From contig JAEMQE010000266.1 of assembly GCA_022758945.1 (NCBI GenBank), positions 1 through 7,880 of the forward strand: a DNA stretch of 7,880 nucleotides, read 5' to 3'. The notes beneath the pieces are model-generated. The model worked only from the letters and a program-made list of their open reading frames with translations. It was not told where the DNA came from and searched no databases. This stretch comes from Lentimicrobium sp. Its GTDB lineage: Bacteria > Bacteroidota > Bacteroidia > Flavobacteriales > Flavobacteriaceae. Positions 1 to 6,114 of this stretch are shown here, piece by piece (position 1 is the stretch's first letter; each line of letters starts with the position of its first letter). The translations under genes and the position numbers were made by a program.

Positions 1-122
1 TCATCGATGAAATACACTTTTTACAAATAAAAGGTTAAAATTTTAATTCAAAAATTTAAATGATTGAAAATCAAAAGATATTATAAAATTAGTTGTCTTA
101 AAAATCTTAATGTTAAAAAATA

Positions 123-195
123 GTTCTCTGAGATCCCGCTAAAAAGCGGGATAAGCGATTCACACACTTTTTGCTACGCAAAAAGTGGTTCTCTG
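123..195. repeat. Double-hairpin element between 8-bp direct repeats, next to the icmF stop
   Basis: Two perfect hairpins lie side by side: ATCCCGCT/AGCGGGAT with an AAAA loop (133-152) and CACTTTTTGC/GCAAAAAGTG with a 3-nt loop (165-187). The 57-bp block holding them is bracketed by GTTCTCTG at 123-130 and again at 188-195, and the second copy ends one base before the icmF stop codon. The hairpins could end icmF transcription on the minus strand. However, no T-tract directly follows either stem in that direction (a T6 run comes only about 12 nt past the second), so an intrinsic terminator is not clear. The direct repeats resemble a target-site duplication around a small inserted element, but that is inference. 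The remaining bases 1-122 are AT-rich and I see nothing in them. Confidence 0.55.
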
Positions 196-196
196 C

Positions 197-3100
197 TTAC
201 ATATTCCTCCTATACTGGCCGCCAACTTCAAATAAGGCAGCTGTAATTTGCCCCAAGGAACAAACCTTAGTAGCTTCCATTAAATGTTCGAATAAGTTTT
301 CGTTTTTTATGGCAGCTTGCTGTAATGTATTCAAATGCTCGTTTACTTTATCGGGATTGGATTGGTGCAGATTAGCCAACATCGTGATTTGGTATTTTTT
401 TTCTTCTTCGGTGGCACGAATCACTTCGGCAGGAATAATCGTTGGCGAACCTTTGGAACTCAAAAATGTATTCACGCCAATAATCGGAAATTCGCCCGTG
501 TGTTTCAAGGTTTCATAATACAGGCTCTCTTCCTGGATCTTGCTTCTTTGGTACATCGTTTCCATAGCTCCCAGAACTCCGCCACGTTCTGTAATTCGGT
601 CAAATTCCAGTAAAACGGCTTCTTCTACCAAGTCGGTTAATTCTTCGATAATGAACGAACCCTGAATAGGATTTTCGTTTTTTGTCAATCCTAATTCTTT
701 ATTAATAATTAGTTGGATTGCCATCGCGCGACGCACACTTTCCTCCGTTGGCGTGGTTATCGCTTCATCATAAGCATTGGTATGCAAAGAATTACAGTTG
801 TCATAAATGGCATATAAGGCTTGCAAAGTAGTTCGAATATCATTAAAATCGATTTCCTGTGCGTGAAGCGAGCGACCCGAAGTCTGAATGTGGTATTTCA
901 ACATTTGTGCTCTTTCGTCGGCTCCATATTTATTTTTCATGGCTTTCGCCCAAATTTTTCGTGCTACCCTTCCAATTACAGCATATTCCGGATCAATTCC
1001 ATTCGAGAAAAAGAAAGATAAATTAGGTCCGAAATCATTGATTTTCATTCCCCGACTCAAATAATATTCCACATAAGTGAAACCGTTGGAAAGCGTGAAA
1101 GCCAACTGCGAAATCGGGTTGGCACCAGCCTCGGCGATATGATAACCCGAAATAGAAACCGAATAAAAGTTTTGCACCTTTTTCGTAATGAAATACTCCT
1201 GAACATCACCCATCAGTCGCAAGGCAAATTCTGTCGAGAAAATACAAGTATTTTGGGCTTGATCTTCTTTAAGAATATCTGCCTGAACCGTTCCTCGAAC
1301 TTTAGAAAGTGTTTTGGCTTTTATCTCATTATAAATTTCCAAAGGCAAAACTTCGTCTCCGGTCACGCCCAAAAGCATCAATCCTAAACCGTTGTTCCCT
1401 TCCGGTAAATCCCCTTGATACTGCGGACGTACGGTTCCTTTATTCTTATAGATTGCCTTGATTTTTTTTTCAACTTCATCTTCCAAATGATTGGCTTTAA
1501 TATAAATTTCGCAACGTTGATCAATAGCAGCATTCATAAAAAAGCCCAACATCATGGGTGCTGGCCCATTAATCGTCATACTAACCGAAGTCATGGCATC
1601 GACCAAATCGAAACCGGAATACAATTTCTTGGCATCATCAAGACAACAAATCGAAACTCCGGCATTCCCAATTTTTCCATAAATATCAGGACGAATGTGT
1701 GGGTCATTGCCATATAAAGTCACACTGTCAAAAGCCGTAGAAAGGCGTTTTGCCGGCAAACCTGAACTCACATAATGAAAGCGTTTGTTGGTTCGTTCTG
1801 GTCCACCTTCGCCAGCAAACATACGTGATGGATCTTCGCCTTCTCTTTTAAAGGGATATAATCCCGCGGTGAAAGGAAAGGCTCCCGGAACGTTTTCCTG
1901 CAAATTCCATTTTAACAGATCTCCCCAAGCCTGATATTTGGGCAAAGCAATTTTTGGAATTGCAGTATGCGAAAGCGATTCGGTGTGGGTTTCAATCTTG
2001 ATTTCTTTATTACGAACTTTAAAGGTGTAAAATGGTTCTTTGTATTGGTTTGTTTTCTCGTTCCAAGTCAGGATGATTTCCCAATTGTAGGGATCCAAAT
2101 CCATTTTTACCTTGTCGAATTGATTCAACAATAAATTGAGAAAAATTTTATCTTCGGCAACACTTGGTTTCTCCATTTCCAAAGCTGTAGGCAAAACAGA
2201 ATCATCATTAATCGCTGCCTTATTCAATTCAGGGATTTTTCCCGAAACGGACTCAATCGTTTTGTAAATACCGTATAATTTCTGAGCCACTTGTTCCTGG
2301 CTTAAAGCTGTAGCATCATATTTCCGATTGTTTTCTGCGATTTCAGATAAATAACGAGTCCGGTGTGGCGGAATGACGAAGATTTTTTCGCTCATTTCAT
2401 GAGAAATTTCAAAAGTCGATTTCAAATCGGACTTGGTTTTCTCGTGAATTTTATCCATTATCGCCTTGTACAACGTATTCATCCCGGGATCGTTGAACTG
2501 GGAAGCGATGGTTCCGAAAATGGGCAATTTATCTAAATCCGTATCCCACAAATTATGGTTGCGCTGGTATTGTTTTTTTACATCGCGCAAAGCATCCAAA
2601 GAACCGCGTTTGTCGAATTTATTGATGGCTACCAAATCAGCAAAGTCAAGCATGTCGATTTTTTCCAATTGGGTTGCGGCGCCAAATTCGGGTGTCATTA
2701 CATAAAGGGAAACATCAGAATGATCTGTGATTTCGGTATCTGATTGTCCAATTCCCGAAGTTTCTAGTATGATAAGGTCATATTTGGCTGCTTTGATAAC
2801 TTGGATAGCTTCGGCAACGTATTTTGACAAAGCCAAATTGGATTGTCGTGTGGCCAAAGAACGCATATAGACTCTCGGATTATTGATGGCATTCATCCGA
2901 ATTCTGTCACCCAATAATGCTCCGCCTGTTTTACGTTTGGATGGATCAACAGAAATTATTCCAATGGTTTTTTCGGGGAAATCGATTAAAAACCGACGCA
3001 CTAATTCATCGACCAAAGAGGATTTTCCTGCACCACCAGTTCCTGTAATTCCCAGAATAGCCCCCCCCGCCCCCGGAGGGGGAGCTATGAATAGTTTGTG

Positions 3101-3652
3101 GAATTGTTCATGATTATTTTCGGCTAACGAAATTAATCTTGCAATTGTATTTACATCTTTTTCTTGAAGTAATTGCTCAACTCCCTTCCCTTTGGGAAGG
3201 GTTGGGAATGGGCTTGGATAATCCGATTGTTGCACTAAATCATTGATCATTCCTTGCAAACCCATCGCCCGACCATCGTCTGGGGAATAAATCCGGGTGA
3301 TTCCGTACGCTTGCAAATCGGCGATTTCAGAAGGCAGAATTACGCCTCCGCCTCCGCCAAAAATTTTAATATGTGAGGCTCCTTTTTCGCAAAGCAAATC
3401 ACGCATATATTTAAAATATTCATTGTGTCCGCCTTGGTAAGAAGTCATGGCAATGGCATTCGCATCTTCTTGAATGGCAGTATTCACCACTTCTTCAACG
3501 CTTCGATCGTGGCCTAAATGAATGACCTCAACTCCAGTGGACTGAATGATTCTTCGCATAATATTGATGGCGGCATCGTGACCATCAAAAAGGGATGCGG
3601 CAGTTACAATTCGAACTTTGTTTACAGGAATATAAGGTTTTACAACTTCCAT
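197..3652 (-). CDS. icmF: IcmF: fused isobutyryl-CoA mutase with MeaB-like GTPase chaperone
   Basis: This 1151-residue protein should interconvert isobutyryl-CoA and n-butyryl-CoA in the cytosol using adenosylcobalamin, loading and protecting its cofactor with a built-in GTPase. Residues about 11-140 are the B12-binding domain, with the DxH motif D23-G-H25 (His25 the expected lower cobalt ligand) and a glycine run at 99-103. Residues about 198-415 are the MeaB/ArgK-type G domain: Walker A at 204-211 (GTGGAGKS), SVDPS at 234-238, ETSGIGQSD at 297-305 and NKFD at 344-347. Residues about 570-1151 are the mutase barrel. Gln800 sits where methylmalonyl-CoA mutase has the carboxylate-binding Arg (MVRNTYI versus QAQNTCI), favouring a C4 acyl-CoA without a free carboxylate. 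It is somewhat longer than the roughly 1090 residues I recall for characterised IcmF. The linker between the first two domains (about 141-200) carries two GC-rich palindromic repeats in frame. The ATG at 3652 is preceded by A-rich sequence; I found no convincing promoter or cobalamin riboswitch upstream. Confidence 0.95.
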   Translation of the reverse strand: MEVVKPYIPVNKVRIVTAASLFDGHDAAINIMRRIIQSTGVEVIHLGHDRSVEEVVNTAIQEDANAIAMTSYQGGHNEYFKYMRDLLCEKGASHIKIFGGGGGVILPSEIADLQAYGITRIYSPDDGRAMGLQGMINDLVQQSDYPSPFPTLPKGKGVEQLLQEKDVNTIARLISLAENNHEQFHKLFIAPPPGAGGAILGITGTGGAGKSSLVDELVRRFLIDFPEKTIGIISVDPSKRKTGGALLGDRIRMNAINNPRVYMRSLATRQSNLALSKYVAEAIQVIKAAKYDLIILETSGIGQSDTEITDHSDVSLYVMTPEFGAATQLEKIDMLDFADLVAINKFDKRGSLDALRDVKKQYQRNHNLWDTDLDKLPIFGTIASQFNDPGMNTLYKAIMDKIHEKTKSDLKSTFEISHEMSEKIFVIPPHRTRYLSEIAENNRKYDATALSQEQVAQKLYGIYKTIESVSGKIPELNKAAINDDSVLPTALEMEKPSVAEDKIFLNLLLNQFDKVKMDLDPYNWEIILTWNEKTNQYKEPFYTFKVRNKEIKIETHTESLSHTAIPKIALPKYQAWGDLLKWNLQENVPGAFPFTAGLYPFKREGEDPSRMFAGEGGPERTNKRFHYVSSGLPAKRLSTAFDSVTLYGNDPHIRPDIYGKIGNAGVSICCLDDAKKLYSGFDLVDAMTSVSMTINGPAPMMLGFFMNAAIDQRCEIYIKANHLEDEVEKKIKAIYKNKGTVRPQYQGDLPEGNNGLGLMLLGVTGDEVLPLEIYNEIKAKTLSKVRGTVQADILKEDQAQNTCIFSTEFALRLMGDVQEYFITKKVQNFYSVSISGYHIAEAGANPISQLAFTLSNGFTYVEYYLSRGMKINDFGPNLSFFFSNGIDPEYAVIGRVARKIWAKAMKNKYGADERAQMLKYHIQTSGRSLHAQEIDFNDIRTTLQALYAIYDNCNSLHTNAYDEAITTPTEESVRRAMAIQLIINKELGLTKNENPIQGSFIIEELTDLVEEAVLLEFDRITERGGVLGAMETMYQRSKIQEESLYYETLKHTGEFPIIGVNTFLSSKGSPTIIPAEVIRATEEEKKYQITMLANLHQSNPDKVNEHLNTLQQAAIKNENLFEHLMEATKVCSLGQITAALFEVGGQYRRNM
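3059..3086 (+). repeat. GC-rich palindromic element inside icmF (copy B)
   Basis: This 28-bp block reads AG, eight C, G, five C, GGA, five G, AGCT, in a gene that is otherwise AT-rich. It resembles the element at 6115-6141 but lies on the opposite strand: both run AGCCCCC, a spacer, CCCCC, a short loop, GGGGG, A-[AG]-CT. In icmF it is translated as the proline/glycine-rich stretch around residues 190-198, just before the beta strand leading into the GTPase Walker A loop. GAATAG occurs immediately on both sides (3055-3060 and 3089-3094). The stem is the C5/G5 pair at 3070-3082. Confidence 0.65.
3179..3214 (-). repeat. GC-rich palindromic element inside icmF (copy C, 12 codons)
   Basis: On the minus strand this 36-bp block begins AGCCCATTCCC, continues AACCC, then forms a stem CTTCCC/GGGAAG around AAA, and ends GGAGTT. 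It has the same plan as the elements at 3059-3086 and 6115-6141 but carries an extra CCC/GGG step. It occupies exactly twelve in-frame codons and encodes [12 protein letters not shown], icmF residues 147-158, in the linker between the B12-binding and GTPase domains. The neighbouring sequence is lower in GC, so it looks inserted. Its membership of the same family as the other two is judged by eye. Confidence 0.6.
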
Positions 3653-3768
3653 TTTTATGAATATGATAATTTATGTGTGCAATTTACGGAAATTTTTAAG
3701 AAAAAATTATTGAATAATAGATAAACTATAAAATATCATAACAGCCTTTTTATTCAAAAAAATAAGAT

Positions 3769-3776
3769 TAGTTTTG
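3769..3776 (+). promoter_or_regulatory. Candidate -7 promoter box for the purU leader
   Basis: TAGTTTTG matches the Bacteroidota housekeeping -7 consensus TAnnTTTG exactly, on the strand of purU. Transcription would begin near 3780-3783 and give a leader of about 190 nt that contains the structured element at 3797-3957. I see no good TTG at the expected -33 position (the region is CTTTTTATTC), so the call depends on the -7 box alone. It lies in the 320-bp divergent gap 3653-3972 between icmF and purU; the icmF-proximal half (3653-3768) shows nothing else I can support. Confidence 0.4.
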
Positions 3777-3796
3777 AGGAAAATTATTAATGTACG

Positions 3797-3957
3797 TTCC
3801 CGACGGCTCGGGAATCCTAGCCCTGATGGAAATGGAAAGCCCGGAACTTTAGAAAGTAGTTTTTCTTGCCAGAAAAAAGCGACCAACGGAAGCTCTTTTT
3901 ATGACTTAGAAAAACAGTTTATAAAGTGAGGACTTGAAATGTACAGCAGGATTAGCT
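3797..3957 (+). ncRNA. Structured two-box element in the purU leader
   Basis: A perfect 7-bp hairpin, TTCCCGA/TCGGGAA with loop CGGC, sits at 3797-3814. A 5' box (TCCTAGCCCTGATGGAAATG, from 3815) and a 3' box (3934-3957, ending AGCAGGATTAGCT) bracket the rest. The boxes can pair: AATCCT at 3813-3818 is complementary to AGGATT at 3948-3953, in competition with the last bases of the first hairpin. Inside them ACTTTA (3846-3851) pairs with TAAAGT (3922-3927), and a local hairpin TTTTTCT/AGAAAAA (3860-3877) is nested within. The element ends 15 nt before the purU start, so it may be a cis-acting leader or an independent RNA. From memory only, similar box pairs around variable hairpins recur between genes in Flavobacterium. 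I cannot assign an Rfam family, and no open frame of note is present. Confidence 0.55.
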
Positions 3958-3972
3958 ACAAATTAAAATAGT

Positions 3973-4827
3973 ATGCAGAAAATTATTATACTGATTCATT
4001 GCGAAGACCAAAAAGGTATTATCGCCGCCGTGACTGATTTTATTGTTAGAGTGGAAGGAAATATTATTTATATTGACCAACATGTTGATGTGGAACAGAA
4101 TGTGTTTTTTATGCGTCTGGAATGCGAACTGACCAATAAAAACAGCAATCTTGAGGCAATAAAAAAAGTCTTTGAAATATCGCTAGCTACTGATTTTAAG
4201 ATGTCTTGGGAAATTCATACTAAAGAACAAAAACCAAAAATGGCTCTTTTTGTATCGAAATACGATCACTGCCTGTTTGATATTTTGGGTCGCTACAGTG
4301 CTGGAGAGTTTAATATGGAAATTCCTTTAATTGTGAGCAATCACGAGGATTTAAGATCGGTTGCAGAACGTTTTGAGATTCCGTTTTACTGTATTCCGTT
4401 TACCAAAGAAAATAAAGAGGAAGGCGAAAAACAACAAATTGAAATCCTTCAGAAATTCGAAATTGATTTTATTGTTTTGGCGCGTTATATGCAAATTATT
4501 ACCCCCAGTTTAATCTCACTTTACGAAAATAAAATCATCAATATTCACCACTCCTTTTTGCCTGCTTTTCCGGGTGCGAAACCCTATCATTCAGCATTTA
4601 AAAGAGGGGTGAAAATTATTGGGGCTACGAGTCATTATGTCACCAATGAACTGGACGAAGGTCCAATTATTGAGCAGGATATCACTCGGGTTTCTCACGT
4701 CAATTCTATTGACGATTTTATTATGAAAGGCCGGGATTTAGAACGCATCGTTTTGGCGCGAGCCATAAAACTCCACGCTGAACGCAAAACGATGGTGTAC
4801 AACAACAAAACGGTTGTGTTTTCTTAA
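3973..4827 (+). CDS. purU: Formyltetrahydrofolate deformylase PurU
   Basis: The 284-residue product hydrolyses 10-formyltetrahydrofolate to tetrahydrofolate and formate in the cytosol, balancing the one-carbon pool. Residues about 3-80 form an ACT domain (IIILIHCEDQKGIIAAVTDF), the usual N-terminal regulatory part. Residues about 88-284 are the formyltransferase-fold hydrolase domain. The catalytic triad of this fold is visible as N190 and H192 in INIHHSFLPAFPG and D228 in NELDEGPIIEQD. The length matches the family (about 280). The chosen ATG begins the ACT domain directly, follows A-rich AAATTAAAATAGT, and lies 15 nt after the structured element at 3797-3957. The gene stands alone on the plus strand, diverging from icmF; its TAA is followed within four bases by the tandem RNA region. 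It is not PurN: the ACT domain and the length exclude that. Confidence 0.96.
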   Translation: MQKIIILIHCEDQKGIIAAVTDFIVRVEGNIIYIDQHVDVEQNVFFMRLECELTNKNSNLEAIKKVFEISLATDFKMSWEIHTKEQKPKMALFVSKYDHCLFDILGRYSAGEFNMEIPLIVSNHEDLRSVAERFEIPFYCIPFTKENKEEGEKQQIEILQKFEIDFIVLARYMQIITPSLISLYENKIINIHHSFLPAFPGAKPYHSAFKRGVKIIGATSHYVTNELDEGPIIEQDITRVSHVNSIDDFIMKGRDLERIVLARAIKLHAERKTMVYNNKTVVFS

Positions 4828-4864
4828 AAACTTAACGTATTTACAACAAAGTAATAACAATTCG

Positions 4865-4899
4865 TTAACAGCAAAAAAGCGAAAAGTATATGATCTTTG
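4865..4899 (+). promoter_or_regulatory. Promoter of small RNA unit 1
   Basis: TTAACA at 4865-4870 is followed after 21 bp by GATCTTTG at 4892-4899, one base off the Bacteroidota -7 consensus TAnnTTTG. The same boxes with the same spacing occur 200 bp downstream, while the spacer between them differs between copies, as expected if only the boxes are constrained. Upstream, a further shared block runs from 4831 (CTTAACGTAT, TACAACAAA, AATAACAA). In this copy TTAACG (4832-4837) and CGTTAA (4863-4868) form an inverted repeat, possibly an operator. Confidence 0.6.
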
Positions 4900-4902
4900 C
4901 AG

Positions 4903-4980
4903 AGTAATAAACTGGTTATTTATTATTTTGGTTTTGGTTAGTAAAAAGATTGTCCTGCAAATTGTGGGACATTTTTTTTT
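4903..4980 (+). ncRNA. Predicted small RNA, copy 1 (about 78 nt)
   Basis: The start is inferred from the -7 box and the end from the terminator. The predicted RNA has three parts. First is a 5' stem of 9 bp (AGTAATAAA 4903-4911 with TTTATTATT 4919-4927, one G-U) closed by the loop CTGGTTA. Second is a single-stranded U/G-rich linker (TTTTGGTTTTGGTTAGT). Third is a terminator hairpin with a U9 tail. TGGTTA appears both in the loop (4913-4918) and in the linker (4935-4940). The longest frame inside is only a few codons, so it is unlikely to encode a peptide. No plus-strand gene follows, so it is not a leader or attenuator. I do not recognise the family; roles as a base-pairing regulator or protein-binding RNA are both open. 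Confidence 0.62.
4951..4980 (+). terminator. Intrinsic terminator of small RNA 1
   Basis: GTCCTGCAA / TTGTGGGAC pair around a single central A at 4952-4970 (the loop opens in practice), including two G-U pairs, with a further T-A pair at 4951/4971. Nine T residues follow at 4972-4980. The two G-U pairs correspond to C-G and A-U pairs in the second copy, so the fold is kept although the bases changed. Confidence 0.8.
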
Positions 4981-5064
4981 GTTAAACCAATAATAGAAAA
5001 AGTGCTTTTTAAAACGTTTACTCAAAAAAACTTAACGTATCTACAACAAACAAATAACAAATCA

Positions 5065-5099
5065 TTAACAGCCTAAAATCAAAAAGTGTCTGATCTTTG
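5065..5099 (+). promoter_or_regulatory. Promoter of small RNA unit 2
   Basis: TTAACA at 5065-5070 and GATCTTTG at 5092-5099 are separated by 21 bp, exactly as in unit 1. The shared upstream block begins CTTAACGTAT at 5031. The outer inverted repeat of unit 1 is weaker here because CGTTAA is replaced by CATTAA, so if it is an operator the two units may respond differently. Confidence 0.6.
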
Positions 5100-5102
5100 C
5101 AG

Positions 5103-5179
5103 AGTAATAAACTGGTTATTTATTATTTTGGTTTTTGGTTAGTTAAAAAGAATGTCCCACAAATTGTGGGACTTTTTTT
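5103..5179 (+). ncRNA. Predicted small RNA, copy 2 (about 77 nt)
   Basis: This is the sister of the RNA at 4903-4980, with the same 5' stem-loop (identical sequence) and linker motif TGGTTA (loop 5113-5118, linker 5136-5141). Two single-T insertions in the linker are the only indels. Its terminator stem is fully Watson-Crick. The U-tail runs into the stop codon of the convergent hydrolase gene at 5178-5180. Family unknown to me. Two near-identical RNAs could be dose-additive or differ in timing through their promoters; the sequence alone does not say. Confidence 0.62.
5154..5179. terminator. Terminator of small RNA 2, probably bidirectional
   Basis: GTCCCACAAATTGTGGGAC at 5154-5172 is a perfect inverted repeat (9-bp arms around one base). 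T7 follows at 5173-5179 on the plus strand. Read from the minus strand the same stem follows the hydrolase stop codon by five bases and is succeeded by ATTCTTTTT, so it can also end hydrolase transcription. It separates two convergent transcripts. Confidence 0.85.
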
Positions 5180-5963
5180 ATTTACAGACTCTAATGAAAG
5201 ATAAAACTTCATTATTAAAGACTATAGGTTGCTCCACATTGACTACGTGACCACATTGTTTTATCACAAACAATTTGGATGATTTATAATGTTTTTCGAC
5301 CACCAGCCGAACCGAAGGCAAAAACATATAATCTTCTTCTCCCATCACATAAAGTGTTGGAATGTCTAATTCTACTTGTCGAAACCATTTTAGTAATGGA
5401 TTGATTTCGGCGGTGAGTTTAAACCATTTTATGAATTCCTTTTGGTATAATTTTTTGGCTTCGTTAATGAAAAGTAAACGCGATTGTTTGTGACTTTTTT
5501 TCGGCATAATTACAAAGGCAAAAAACTTGTACAACACCAAATAAGGCAATACATATTTAAACGTATTTCCCAATTTCATCAGGATTTGAGAGCGAAAATT
5601 CATTTTCAAAATCGCGCCACCCAGAATCATACTTTGCACTCGTTCCGGATGCATTTCGGCCAGTTGTCGAATGAGAATCGTACCCAGTGAAATCCCGACG
5701 AAATGTGATTTTTCAATTTTTAGATGATCAATAACTTCCAGAACATCGTTGGCAATGGATTCGAATGTATATTTTTGTTTAAATGCTTTTTTGATTTGAG
5801 AATTGGAGTTTCCGTGACCACGTAAGTCTAGTAACAAAACGTTGTACTGGCTTTTAAAATCCCGAATTTGCTTGAACCATATAGACGAACTACCTCCAGC
5901 TCCGTGGACAAAAGTCACCCACTGATCGCTTTTTTCGTTTTTGTATGTGATGTAGTTTATCAT
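5178..5963 (-). CDS. Alpha/beta hydrolase fold protein
   Basis: With the ATG at 5963 this is a 261-residue cytosolic alpha/beta hydrolase of unknown substrate. The fold signatures are in order: HGAGGSSSIW at about 20-29 (oxyanion-hole HG), DLRGHGNS at about 46-53, the nucleophile elbow GISLG with Ser92, the acid Asp211 in GEEDYMF, and His239 in CGHVVNVEQP. The cap region (about 120-185) has a hydrophobic, aromatic-rich stretch (YVLPYLVLYKFFAFVIMP), suggesting a greasy substrate, but no signal peptide is seen. An upstream TTG in the same frame would add 13 residues, but those bases belong to the CGGATT repeat at 5981-6080, so I chose the ATG. The gene is convergent with the small RNA units and shares their last terminator. 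It could be an esterase, lipase or acyl hydrolase of the MhpC/PldB-like group; the sequence does not decide. Confidence 0.9.
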   Translation of the reverse strand: MINYITYKNEKSDQWVTFVHGAGGSSSIWFKQIRDFKSQYNVLLLDLRGHGNSNSQIKKAFKQKYTFESIANDVLEVIDHLKIEKSHFVGISLGTILIRQLAEMHPERVQSMILGGAILKMNFRSQILMKLGNTFKYVLPYLVLYKFFAFVIMPKKSHKQSRLLFINEAKKLYQKEFIKWFKLTAEINPLLKWFRQVELDIPTLYVMGEEDYMFLPSVRLVVEKHYKSSKLFVIKQCGHVVNVEQPIVFNNEVLSFIRVCK

Positions 5964-5980
5964 TTTTGTATAAATGGAAC

Positions 5981-6080
5981 GCGGATTATACGGATTCGCC
6001 AAGGCGAAAACACGGATAAAAATCGATTTTTATAACTAATTTAATCCGTTGCAATGTAGAAAAATTTCAGCCACGAATTC
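5981..6080. repeat. CGGATT-type intergenic repeat cluster with perfect palindrome
   Basis: CGGATT occurs at 5982-5987 and 5991-5996, CGGAT again at 6013-6017, and the inverse AATCCG at 6043-6048. Between them are a short hairpin, TTCGC/GCGAA around 5995-6008, and the perfect 18-bp palindrome ATAAAAATCGATTTTTAT at 6016-6033. GCCACGAATTC follows at 6070-6080. From memory, CGGATT pairs and GCCACGAATTC are common between genes in Flavobacterium; I could not check this. The cluster lies directly upstream of the hydrolase and may affect its transcription; I see no clear promoter box in it. Confidence 0.5.
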
Positions 6081-6114
6081 AGAATGGTTATCAATATTGT
6101 TTATCACTTCTTAC

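Larger units (their letters stand above)
4828..5179 (+). repeat. Tandem duplication, 200-bp period, two promoter-RNA-terminator units
   Basis: This 350-bp stretch between purU and the hydrolase holds no protein gene. CTTAACGTAT at 4831 returns at 5031, TTAACA at 4865 returns at 5065, and a 45-base run starting TGATCTTTGC is identical at 4891-4935 and 5091-5135. After that the second copy has gained two single T residues, and both copies end in a matching terminator. Each unit therefore carries an upstream block, promoter, RNA body and terminator. Bases 4981-5030 between the units are not clearly shared. Identity is highest over the -7 region and the RNA 5' half and lower between the promoter boxes, which suggests selection on the RNA more than a recent copying event. 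Confidence 0.85.

Noticed and set aside
3653..3768. Cobalamin riboswitch or clear promoter upstream of icmF
   Set aside because: The region is only about 115 bp of AT-rich sequence with no B12-box-like motif; TAAATTGC is one base short of a -7 box and lacks a -33 TTG.
4891..4906. Tiny peptide ORF (ATG ATC TTT GCA GAG TAA) at 4890-4907
   Set aside because: It overlaps the -7 box, lies mostly before the predicted transcript start, and copy 2 has CTG in place of ATG.
4738..5025. Minus-strand open frame overlapping the purU end and small RNA 1
   Set aside because: It is antisense to purU and to the predicted RNA, has low-complexity Phe/Lys-rich composition, and resembles no family I know.
4828..5179. 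CRISPR-like direct repeats
   Set aside because: Only two copies with a 200-bp period, extended similarity through the unit, and a promoter and terminator in each; no short-repeat/spacer pattern and no cas gene.
5964..6002. Longer hydrolase start at a TTG (13 extra residues)
   Set aside because: Those codons come from the CGGATT repeat cluster, TTG is a weaker start, and the ATG at 5963 gives a normal N terminus for the fold.
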